Shown one piece after another: positions 47,153-58,221 of a stretch of 64,000 nt of DNA; the stretch's first letter is position 1, and each line of letters opens with the position of its first letter. Source of the stretch: Corbicula japonica (taxonomy: Eukaryota > Mollusca > Bivalvia > Venerida > Cyrenidae); NCBI GenBank assembly GCA_038501625.1, contig JAZAYU010000127.1:1426001-1490000 (forward strand), in the 5' to 3' direction. The notes beneath the pieces were generated by a model. It saw only the letters and a list, made by a program, of their open reading frames with translations, made no database searches and was not told where the DNA came from. A program made the position numbers and the translations under genes.

Positions 47153-48195
47153 TTTACAGCTCATCAGTGCTCAAGGGTGAGATCTTTTGAAATGTGACTG
47201 ACTTGTCTGTCCTCAAAATTTCCCTTCTAACGATATCTCCTCAAAAACCATTAGGCTACATTTTGCCCTAACTTCAGAAATGTTTCTTTATTTATCCTCT
47301 TCTGAATTCCTTTAAACAAAATGGTTCCATTTAAAATTGGCTTCAAAAGGGGACATATGAACATAACCTGCTGAGCGGAAAATTTTAGGACATTCAGTTG
47401 TCAGTTTTTCGTTTCTATCTTGTAACAATACTACTAAACACGCACCTACAGTTCCGACAGTGCTGTCAATAACATGAGGTGCGCATATTCCTGTGAGCGA
47501 GATGCATTAGAAAAGTCAATAATAAAAATGTAGGTGGTCTCTTTTTAGCAGTAATTGTACTATCTAGACTAACGTTTTCCCAAAAGTAAAAACATATCTC
47601 GACCCTATATAAATTAACTTTATGGATGCTTAGTGGTTTCTGATGTGCCGGCTGATCTGGATCTACACTATTTGCCCACGATATATAAGAGCAAAGAGTT
47701 GAAACAATATCCTTAAAACGCTAACTCTTTCACGATGACAAGAACTTTTTGTTATATTTCACTCTGTTGCTTTGGCATAAACAATATTTATCTTCTAGGC
47801 ATTCTATGATACAATTTGAATTATATCATAAATTGTTCATGTCTGCAATGGTAAAGTTATGGAACTCTGTGATAGCGTGATTACTGGACCAAAGTTATGT
47901 ACATTTGTTATTTAGTGTTACCGTTTTAGATCCAATCAAAATGTCATGTCATAAATTCACCAAACCCGTTGTTGAAAATTGAATTCTCCAATAATTTGAA
48001 ATAACCTTGGTTTTGTTAGCAATATGTAAAAGCCTTGCGATGGTGTAAACAGAAAGAAGCCATTTCATGTGCAACAAATTTACTAATTTGATCCTGGAAC
48101 ACATAAAAGAGTCTAAACAAGATCATGTCAAATATCTGTATAAATGTAATTTGGTTTCATTTACATCTAGATTTAATAATTCTTAATTTTCTCAG
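47153..48195. other. Intron-like DNA upstream of the truncated IQ exon
   Basis: Paralogous to 11043-12110 with more indels; several interrupt the open minus-strand frame seen in units 1 and 2. Ends in the acceptor attttctcag. Confidence 0.5.
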
Positions 48196-48222
48196 AGATG
48201 GTTATGCGTCTGCAGTCTAAGG
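48196..48222 (+). pseudogene. aspm: ASPM IQ exon, truncated at a rearrangement junction
   Basis: After the conserved acceptor the sequence reads agatggttatgcgtctgcag, matching only the start of the IQ exon with an internal deletion, then changes abruptly into TRIM exon-1 sequence in the minus orientation. No donor or downstream tail exons follow. Confidence 0.6.
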
Positions 48223-48300
48223 TCATCTGAATCACTCCCACTGGTAGCCATGTTGGTGAATTTTACTTCCTACGGATAAACAAATTTATCTCTATGTAAC
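48223..48300 (-). pseudogene. TRIM-like exon 1 relic (5' end only)
   Basis: tcatctgaatcactcccact...ggtagccatgttggtgaat is the complement of the TRIM start region (ATG GCT ACC ... GAT GA, encoding MATGGSDSDE-like sequence with one change), followed by the 5' flank. B-boxes, coiled coil and propeller are absent. It records a sixth TRIM copy deleted at this junction. Confidence 0.75.
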
Positions 48301-48764
48301 AATGTTAACTTTGATCTATTTTAAGATCATTGAATAGTCTTCCAATAGGTTTAACTTTGGTAAACTATAATGATACTTGACAGAGACAATATCATGCACT
48401 GATAATTTTATTTAAATACTTAAGAGATTAGAATCTTAGAAACAAAAGTTTTGTGCAGAATGTAATAATATTGTGTTACAATTTTATAAATTAACTGACA
48501 GATATTATATGCTTTAAGAAGAATAAAACCTGATTGCCAGTCAATATCAAATTACTTTATACTCAAAACACTTAAAACTAAAACTTATCATCATATTTAA
48601 CACTAAGTGAGGTTGTATTTTTGCAGTTAAATATGGAATACATAATCGCCATCGTAACTTCTGTTCGCACAAGTTGTAGCTTGGTATCTACAAAACTTCT
48701 GATTTAAAACAAATTGTTCTGTTGTTCTGTTCTACCCTTTTCTGATGTGAAATTGTTACCTAAT
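48301..48764. other. TRIM 5' flank paralogue
   Basis: Aligns with the 5' flanks of the other TRIM copies (ttagaatcttagaaacaaaa, gtgcagaatgtaataatatt). No gene. Confidence 0.6.
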
Positions 48765-50190
48765 TATGTCTCCCCCCCTCTGGGGGAGACATATTGTTTT
48801 TGCCCTGTCCGTCTGTCCGTCTGTCACACTTCGTTTCCGCTCAATAACTCAAGTACCCTTTGACCCAGAGCCTGCAAGATTCATGGAGGGATAGCCCTTA
48901 TTGAGTAGAAGAACCCTATTGCTTTTTGGGGTCAGTAGGTCAAAGGTCAAGGTCACAGTGACCCAAAGAGTGAAAACCGTTTCCGCTCAATAACTCGAGT
49001 ACCCTTTGACCCAGAGCCTCCAAACTTCATAGGGTGATAGCCCTTATTGCGTAGAAGAATTCTATTGATTTTGGGGTCAGTAGGTCAAAGGTCAAGGTCA
49101 CAGTAACCCGAAGAGTGAAAACCGTTTCCGCTCAATAACTCGAGTACCTTTTGACCCAGAGCCTTCAAACTTCATAGGATGACAGCCCTTATTGAGTAGA
49201 AGAACCCTATTGATTTTGGGGTCAGTAGGTCAAAGGTCAAGGTCACAGTGACCCGAAGAGTGAAAAACGTTTCCGCTCAATAATTTGAGTACCCTTTGAC
49301 CCAGAGCCTTCAAACTTCATAGGATGATAGCCCTTATTGAGTAGAAGAACCCTACTGATTTTGGGGTCAGTAGGTCAAAGGTCAAGGTCACAGGGGCCCG
49401 AAGAGTGAAAACCGTTTCCGCTCAATAATTCGAGTACCCTTTGATCCAGAACCTTCAATCTTCATAGGATGACAGCCCTTATTGAGTAGAAGAACCCTGT
49501 TGATTTTAATGTCAGTAGGTCAAAGGTCAAGGTCACAGGGGCCTGAAGAGTGAAAACCGTTTCTGCTCCATAACTTGAGTACCCTTTGACCCAGGGACTT
49601 CAAACTTCATAGGTTGATAGCCATTATAGAGTAGAGATACCCTATTGATTTTGGGGTCAGTAGGTCAAAGGTCAAGGTCACAGGGGCCTGAAGAGTGAAA
49701 ACCGTTTCCGCTCAATAACTGGAGTATCGTTTGACCCACAGCCTTCAAAATTCATAGGGTGATAGCCCTTTTTGATTAGAAGAACCCTATTGATTTTGGG
49801 GTCAGTAGGTCAAAGGTCAAGATCACAGGGGCCTGAAGAGTGAAAACCGTTTCCACTCAATAACAGGAGTTCTATTTTACCCAGACCATTCAAACTTCAT
49901 ACGATGGATGGATGTCCTTATTGAGTAGAGGACTCCTATTGATCTGGGGTCAGTAGGTCAAAGGTCAAGGTCACAGGGGCCCCGAAGAGTAAAAACCGTA
50001 TCCGGTCAATTACTGGAGTACCGCTTGACCCAGAGCATTCAAACTAAATAGGGTAATAGCCCTTATTGAGTAGAAGAACCCTATTGATTATTGGATCAGT
50101 AGGTCAAAGGTCAAGGTCACAGGGGTCTGGGCGCAGGGCGGGGGGGCGGCGCAGGGGGGAGACATGCGTTTTTCACAAAAAACATCTAGT
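48765..50190 (+). mobile_element. Helitron-like tandem-repeat element ending in CTAGT
   Basis: 5' hairpin atgtctcccccc...tgggggagacat (48766-48792), then gtccgtctgtccgtctgtc, then about nine units of roughly 146 bp (gtttccgctcaataactcga ... gtcagtaggtcaaaggtcaa). The 3' end is a stem GTTTTT-CAC(A)-AAAAAC (50168-50183) followed by at-CTAG-T. A 3' hairpin and CTRR terminus are Helitron features. Unit 5 has the empty site (cctaatgtgactgataaa near 58540). Open frames inside are repeat artefacts. Confidence 0.75.
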
Positions 50191-53132
50191 GTTACTGATA
50201 CATTTGATGATATATGTACTGATGCCATTTTACATGGATTTTCTATTATTAGCCTTAAAAATTCTTCAGCTTATGACATTAATTATGACTCTTGACTCCA
50301 AGGTTATACAACAGAGTAGAGAAACCAGTCTCACCATTGGGTTAGTTCTGAGACTGTGCTCACTTTTGACTAATCAGAATTGCTGAGATCTGAGACTTGT
50401 CTCAATTTTCAGTTTTATAACCTTGACCCAGATCACAAATTTATGAGTTTTGAGCCTTTAAAAAATACTTAAACATAATTACAATGTTTTTGCCTTAAAC
50501 CTTTATCTATGTTCGAAGTAATAGTACTACTTTTGGCAGTAAAATTAATATGGCTGATCTCTTGAACATTACTGTGTAGTAATTCAATGAAACTTGTATT
50601 ACCAGTATATCTCATTCATAAAATGATGAAACTTGTATGATGTCTTATTAATAACTATATTATAACAAATAGGCTTTTATTTCATTTTTTATTTGTAAGC
50701 AGACTACACACACATGCATTCAATGAAACACTGAATTCTAGTTGTTTGAAACAATAACAGAATTTCAATATTCATCATTCTTTACATAATATTTGAAATA
50801 TCTGCTGAAATTTTTAGTTAGCAACAAATGTGAATGAGGTTAGGCAGCATATATTTTCTCTTTATTTGCCAAATGTATTATGGGAACACCAGTGACAGGC
50901 TGAGTCCACAAAGTTGTCTGCCTCTAACTATAGTAATACCCATCCAATTTTCACCAAACTTGCTCAGAATGTAACTGGCCATAATATCTCAGCCAAGTTT
51001 GATAAGCAGCAGAATTGCCAAATGGACTCTGTAATTATGACCCTTTAATTACTGATGTTTGATCTCATAAGAACTGTCAAGCTCTCCAACTTTTTTCCAG
51101 TCTTCATTGAAGTTGGTCACAGTGATTATGGTCATAGTATCTTGGTCAAGTTCAATAACCTGCTAGATTGAACCAGTCACTCTGGAGTTATGACCCTTTA
51201 ATAACTGGTTTTTAACAAAAGTATGCACTGTCTACTTTCAAACTTTGAACTCGTGATCCTAATTCCACTAAACTACTTTGCAATTTTAATGTCCATTCTG
51301 TCCCAGCTAAACTTGATAACCAGACAGATTGCTTTAGGGACTCTGGAGTTAATTACTGACTTTTGACTTCATAAGATCAGACTCGACTCTTTGGTATACA
51401 AAATTTAGTCAGAATGTAATAGCTATACTGCCTTGTTCAATAATCAGCCAAATTATTCCAGGGTGATCCTGGAGTTATGTCAATTTTATTGCCAATATTT
51501 CACCAAATTTGCATTCTCTGCCCTCTAGCTTGGAAAAGCTTATTCAGTTTTTATCAAACTTGGTCAGATTAAATTGTTTATGGACATAATAACTCCCACC
51601 AAATACAATAACCTGACAGAATGCTCCAATAACTCAAGAGTTATGTCACTTTTCCACTTGACCAGTGTAGATCCAGGTCAGCTGGCACATCTGTGCCCTC
51701 TGATTTGGATCTAAACTGTTTGTTTCTCAGTCAGAATAAAATCTATTGAATCTTATACAGGGCTCTCACTAGAGGGAGACTTGGGAGAAGTGGTCTCCCA
51801 AAAGTGACCAGACTTCTCCCTTCTTTGAACTATGGGAGAAGTCATTTTCTATAGACCAGATACAGAAAGAATGCTGTTGACTGCAAACTTCTCCATATTT
51901 CGGTAAAATATGAAAAAACTTCTCCCTGATTGGCAAGTCTAGTGAGAGCCCTGTTATATTGAACTATGTACATCCTGATCACATGTGCCAGATGATATGG
52001 ATCTACACTGTTAGCTCATGCAATAAAAAAAAGAGACGTATCTATGGAGTAAAGGATTAAGTACTGGTATATTTGCAGTGTATTTGATATGGGACATCAC
52101 CATTAATATATGTGTGCTTTCATCAACAAGAATGACTATATATGATCAAATATTTAAGTTGTTCACCTGTTTGACGACATACATTTATAAAGACTTTTAC
52201 ATTTGAAAGTATGGGAATTATTGGAATATAACCAAGAATATCTTAAGTGTCATCAATAAAGCTGCTTCCAGCAACAAGAGAATGATAACCCCTTGATCCA
52301 GGGCTTTTTCCCTTCTTTAGTAGGCGCTGTTCACAGTCGCTTGTTCTCTACAGAAAATTTCTTCAAAATCATGCAGTTTTCTCCAAATACTAACTACATC
52401 AGGTTTTTTCTTACTCTTAAGAGAAGAAATCACACCTTTTTCCTAACAGTATAGAGCATGGGCCGCTTCCCATGGCAGTAAAAAACCCTGTTATCATCCA
52501 CTTCTGGAATTTTTGCCATTGCGATATCTTTAAAGCTGGAAAAAAATGTTAAAGAATATATGCATTATACAACACAGTCTAACATATACAATTTATTTGA
52601 TAAAATCATAAGCAAATATGCAGAACTAAGGTATATACACTGAATAAAGAAAAAGAAATCTATACATATGTCCGCATTAGACTCTAAAAACTTCTAAATA
52701 TCATAAAAATTGTCCATAAGGGGCCTATCACAAGAAAAGATGTCTGTAATATGGATGTTATTCTTTGAAATGATGTCAAGAAGGCTTAATATTCATTTTG
52801 TGGTAAAAATAATACACTGTAGACAAAATAAGTTACATAATCCCTGATATAAAAACTATAGCAAAAATAAGTTTGCTTGTGATGTGCCCTTTATATAACG
52901 TTTAATTTTTAACCCTTTAACCCTAGAAGCACTTAGCACAGTAGTTGTCACATTTATGACCAGTGTAGACCCAGATCAACCTGTGCTTTGCATCTGCAGT
53001 CTTCACTGTATGCTTTTAGTAATATTTGTTTTTGTAAAACACCCTATAAATAATGAAATTACTTTAGGGTCTATCCATAACATCAATTCAGTCTGTCAAG
53101 ATAAGTGTTATCTTTTGTGTTTTGTAATTGTT
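50191..53132. other. Unit 4 downstream segment, no gene
   Basis: Paralogous to 58560-61180. It holds a palindromic MITE (50304-50428), a degraded tandem-repeat element (about 50880-51660, with gttatgacccttta and caaacttg phrases at 140-150 bp spacing), a gatccagatcag MITE split by the element at 51758-51953, and AT-rich DNA. No recognisable coding sequence. Confidence 0.5.
51758..51953. mobile_element. hAT-like MITE
   Basis: Exact 15-bp inverted ends cagggctctcactag and ctagtgagagccctg. Internal gggagaagt / acttctccc motifs repeat in inverse. Flanks share ttata (tcttata on the left, ttatatt on the right), so the target duplication is unclear. It splits a MITE between taatcta-like halves. Confidence 0.75.
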
Positions 53133-55638
53133 CTAGTCCACATCAAAAATTGTTATTTTATTCCCATAGCTTGTAACAATTAACCTCTTCTTGCTATGAT
53201 CAAAGCACAGGGAATTAGGACTGTTTACCTTTCCTAATTGACCTAATATTGTCAAGTCTTTCCCAATCTGTACAATACTGTGAGAGTGAGCTCCATATAC
53301 AAAAACATTTCTTCCATCTGAACATATGCTGTAACATTTAGAAAATGTTGTGTTACTCAGAGTGGACAGATATTTTGCCTGAATGTCTAAAGCAACCAAA
53401 CCCTTGCCCATGTCTGCAACAAACACTCTATTACTGGCAGAATTAATAACAATGTGTCGTGTTGCCTGGAAGATATTTTGACCTGATGCATCAGCAGATA
53501 TTTTCTGTAGTATCTGACCATTCATGTTGTATATGTATAATATTTCACTTGAGTCAGTTATAAATAATTGTCCCTCATTGTGAGCCAGGCCCCAGCAATT
53601 GTGGTCCATTTTGAGAGTTCTGGTGGCTGTCAGTTTATCTCGCAGGGACACAAACTGGACAGACTGATTGGCGAGTGTTACTGCAGCTTCTTTCTCACTG
53701 ACAGTACAAACAGCACGTGGTGAAGCTGTCAAGCCAATGAAATATATCACTTTATCTGTGGACAGGTCAAAGAGTTTTAATTTGCTGTTATTGCAGTCTG
53801 CTAAGAGAATGCTGTCATCTATGATACAAGATCCCATGATATTACAATTTTTTTATCATTTGCAAGCTTGATGTCTATTTCTTTTTGTGTCTTCACTTTG
53901 TACAAACCGTCCTTTGCTGCATATATCTGATTGTTTAGTTTTGAGTTTTTCTGTCGATAACTGCTTGTTTATTTTGTTGGTTGAAATTGTACCCAGTGTT
54001 TTGGTTGTTTGAAAAAACGTCTTGATATTCTGGTCAGGTATGAAGCATATTATATCTTCTGTCGTCTGTTGGTGATTTCTCCACACTTCCTCTGCCTTGG
54101 CAGTTATTTTCTGAGAAGACTTGAAGCAGACAAATTCTTGGGCTTTGTTCCCTTCGGAATTCCAAAGCTCTGAAGCTGCCTTATTGAGAGTGGTCACCAG
54201 GCTCTCCACCGTGTTTGTCTCGGCTGCTAAAGATGCCTCAATCTTGCTGAATTCCTGTTTAAGTTCCTTTATGTTTTCTTTTTCCATTGTCTCCAGTAGC
54301 ATTTTTAACTCTTGTCGAAATGCTTTTACTGACTCGATTTCCTTATCAAGAGCTTCTCGAAACTTTTGACCTTTGACTTCTTGGGATGTCTTAATTTCTT
54401 CCATGTTTTTCATCAGTGTGCTGATTTTCAGTTTAACATTGCCCAGACCTGTCTGCTGATAGAGCTGGTCTATTTTCTCAGAGATCAAGAGTGTATTCTT
54501 GCAGGATCTGAAATTATTAAAGATAGAATTGTTAAAATCAGCCCAGAGACTTTTAAATTACCTTAGGTTCCCTTCCCTGGCTACTTTTCCATCACTAAAG
54601 AAAATTAAATTTTATTGTTTTTTTTTTCATAATTTCTGTGTTTACATTCATTCAAACTCTGACTTTTGTTGTTGAAGTTTGAAAAATGTGGTTTCCCAAA
54701 GTTCCAAATTCAAGACAACATAAGTTAACCATTTAACTCCCCCCCCCCCCCCCCCAAATATTTTAAAACTGCAACTGGCAGAGAACACCTTGACTACTTA
54801 AGTGATATACCCTGCTACTTCAAAACATTTCTACAACCCAGTAAATAAATAAACAGTTTAGGAAACAGTGTATATAATGGCAATAGCCCCTAATGATAAT
54901 ACTGTAGCTCAATGCTATATTGAAAGATAAATTAACAATGGATATATATTGTCTAATTGTAATAGGACTTATCTAAAACAAATTATCATAATGGTTTTAT
55001 GTATGATGACTTTTTTATCTGTGACAAAAAGCTTACAATTACCTGGTATAGAGTTAGCATAACCCTTTTACTTCAAAGGTTCACCTTTATTGCAAGGGCG
55101 AACATGTAGATCCAGATCAGACGGCAAATCTGTGCTGTCTGATCAGAATTTACACTGTTTGCTTTAAGATTCAGGATCTACACTGTACACTATTAAGCTG
55201 ATTAATTTGATTACAGAATTTCTGTAAATCATCCCTGCTAACAATCAAAATTACCTATTGATATTGATAGAAAAATGAAGGTTAAAAAAGATGATTTTCT
55301 TAAAACATACTTGTGATTTAGAGCAATGCAAGGGGCACATGCCACCTCATCATGATTTTTGCAGTACATGGTGACCACCTCCAGCTTGTGTAGACCACAT
55401 CTCTGGGTGGGGTAACTCGTAGGGACCCATCCAGTCCTGCAGTGCTCAAGTCAGCTTTATCCAGAACACTGTGGTCTTTCATTCAAGGAAACTTCTTGTG
55501 TAATGCAATACATGATGAACAGAAATAGTCCTTGCATTGTATACTATACTTCTCCGCAGCTCTTGTCCGATTGTCCTCGGCACAAAGACAACATCGGATG
55601 TTCTTTATTTCATCTGAATCACTTCCACCGGTAGCCAT
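53133..55638 (-). pseudogene. TRIM-like copy 4, disabled
   Basis: The two-exon layout is kept (55638-55311 and 54507-53133) but broken several times. Exon 1 is 328 bp, one short: a base is missing near 55420 (ctcgtagggacc against ctcggtagggacc). Before that, TTTCCT is followed by TGA (about 55485), and zinc ligand C32 is S (AAGTATAGTATA). Exon 2 gains a net 7 bases near 53940, shifting frame after LSTEK into a stop at 53856, then loses one base near 53850, which would have restored the frame. The remaining propeller (53837-53133) is open and ends GNKITIFDVD. It resembles copy 3 in the LSTEK duplication and in the structure of its long intron. Confidence 0.85.
54739..54755. repeat. Poly-C tract
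   Basis: A run of 17 C bases in the intron of TRIM copy 4. The matching place in copy 3 (36220-36235) is C-rich but interrupted (cccccacccccctccc). Confidence 0.95.
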
Positions 55639-55790
55639 TTTGGTGAATTTTACTTCCTTCTGATAAACAAACTATCTCCATGTGACAGTGTTAACTACGA
55701 TATGTTTAAAATCTTTGAATAGTCTTCCAATAGGTTTAACTTGGTAAAATAAAATGATATCTGACTAAGAGAATATCATGCACTGATAAT

Positions 55791-58221
55791 TATGCCCCCG
55801 CCATGAAATGGCGACGGGCATTAAGAGTTGCTCCTGTCCGTCCGTTCGTCCGTCCGTCCGTCCTTCCGATATTCTCGTAAACGCAACTCCTCCTATACTA
55901 CTGGTGGGAATTTAATGAAACTTGACCACAATGCTTGGCCTGATATGTTGTTGTGCAAAAAGGTGTGGTTTCGCTCTTACATGTTCCGTTCAGAAGTTAA
56001 GGCCCATTGATACTTCCGTTTACATTAGTTTTAATAGGAGTATATCTCGTGAACGCAACTCCTCCTACACTACTGATGGGAATTTAATGAAACTTGACCA
56101 CAATGCTTGGCCTGATATGTTGTTGTGCATAAAGGTGGGGTTTTGCTCTTACATGTTCCGTTCAAAAGTTATGTCCCTTTGATACTTCCATTTACATTAG
56201 TTTTAATAGGAGTATATCTCGTGAACGCAACTTCTCCTACACTACTGGCGGGAATTTAATGAAACTTTACCACAATGCTTGGCCTGATATGTTGTTGTGC
56301 ATAAAGGTGGGGTTTTGCTCTTACATGTTCCGTTGAGAAGTTATGGCCCTATGATAATTCCATTTACATTAGTTTTAATAGGAATATATCTTGTGAACGC
56401 AACTCCTCCTACACCTCTGCTGGGAATTTGATGAAACTTTACCACAATGCTTGGCCTGATATGTTGTTGTGCATAAAGGTGAGGTTTTGCTCTTACATGT
56501 TCCGTTCAGAAGTTATGGCCCTTTGATAATTCCATTTACATTAGTTTTAATAGGAATATATCTTGTTTCTTATATTTTGTGTTAAGCAAAATATGCATTT
56601 TGCCCATAACTTTTAAACTACTTGAGATACTGCCTTGAAACTTGAAATATATTTTCACCATCAAAATCTACATCATAACCAACAAGACCCATAACCCTGC
56701 TTCCAATATTTTTCAAATTATGCACCTTTTTCAGTTACATTTTGTGTTAAGAAAAATATACACTTTGCCCTTAACTTCGTTTGGAATGGAGGGATTTCAA
56801 AATAACTTGGCACAAATGTTCACCATAACAAGGCGGTATGTCGTGACAATACCCATGCCTGTAGGTCCAAGGTCAAGGTCACTGTTACTAAAAATAGAAT
56901 TTTCTTGCAAAATCTTGTCCGCTCTGTAACTTTGTTATTTCTTATTGGATTTTTAAATAACTTGGTATAATTGTTCACCATATCAAGACAGTATGTCACG
57001 TACATCCCCAAGCATTTAGGTCAAAGGTCAAGGTCACTGTTACTAAAAAAAGAATTTTCTTGTCCGGGCTGTTACTTTGTTATGAATGGAGGGATTTCAA
57101 AATAACTTGGCACAAATGTTCACCATGACAGGGCGATGTGTCGCGTACCATGCCCATGCCTGTAGATCAAAGGTCAAGGTAACTGCTGCTAAAAATAATA
57201 TTCTCTTGTCCGGGCTGTTACTTTGTTATGAATTGAAGGATTTCAAAATAACTTTGCAAAAATGTTCACTTTGACAAGGCAGTGTGTTCGATCAATACCC
57301 AAGCCTGAAGGTCCAAGGTCAAGGTCACTGTTACTAAAAATATAATTTTCTTGTCTGGGCTGTAACTTCAATATAAATGGATGGATTTCAAAATAACTTG
57401 ACACAAATGTTCACCATGACAGGGCGGTGTATCGCGTACCATGCCCATGCCTGTAGGTCAAGGTCACTGTTACCAAAAATAGAATTCTCTTGTCCGAGCT
57501 GTAACTTTGTTAGGAATAGATTGATTTCAAAAATAACTTGAAACAAATGTTCATCATGACAAGATGGTGTGTCCCGTACCATGCCAACGCCTGTAGGTCC
57601 AAGGTCCAAGGTCAAGGTCATTGTTACTAAAATAGAATTTTCTTGTCAGGGTTGTAACTACGTTAGGAATAGAGTAATTTCAAAATAACTTGGCAGAAAT
57701 GTTTACCATGACAAGGTGGTGAGTCGTGTACCATGTCCATGCCTGTAGATCCAAGGTCAAGGTCACTGTTACTAAAAATAGAATTTTCTTGTCCGGGCTA
57801 TAACTTTGTTTTTAATAGAGGGTTTTCAAAATAACTTGGCACAAATGTTCACCATGACAAGGCGGTGTGTTGCGTACATTACCCATGTCTGTAAGTCCAA
57901 GGTCAAGGTCACAGTTACTAAAACTTTATTTTACTTGTTCGGGCTATAACTTCTTTATGAAGGGATTTCAAAATAACTTGGCACAAATGTTCACTATGAC
58001 ATTGCATTGCATTACCACCAACTTCTTCACAGACATTGCCGTAATAAGAAGACAACAGTGCCACAAATACAAATAATTTACTTGATCATCAAGTTTATGC
58101 ATATTCTTATAATTACTCGGACATCACTGTCTTTGAAATGCTATTATTCCCATCATTGCACTTTAGTATCTGAAAACGATGCATAGCGGAGGCATCCGTG
58201 TCCTATGGACACATTTCTAGT
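55791..58221 (+). mobile_element. Helitron-like element with two tandem arrays, ending in CTAGT
   Basis: 5' hairpin atgcccccgcc...ggcgacgggcat (55792-55821), then a run of gtccgtccgtccg. First array: four units of about 172 bp (cgtgaacgcaactcctccta, 55870-56560). Second array: about nine units of about 147 bp (ttcaaaataacttggcacaa ... ccaaggtcaaggtcactgtt, 56610-58000). The 3' end is the perfect stem GTGTCC-TAT-GGACAC (58198-58212), attt, then CTAG-T (58217-58221). The empty site is visible in unit 4 (gataattttatttaaata near 48400). It sits in the 5' flank of TRIM copy 4. Confidence 0.75.
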
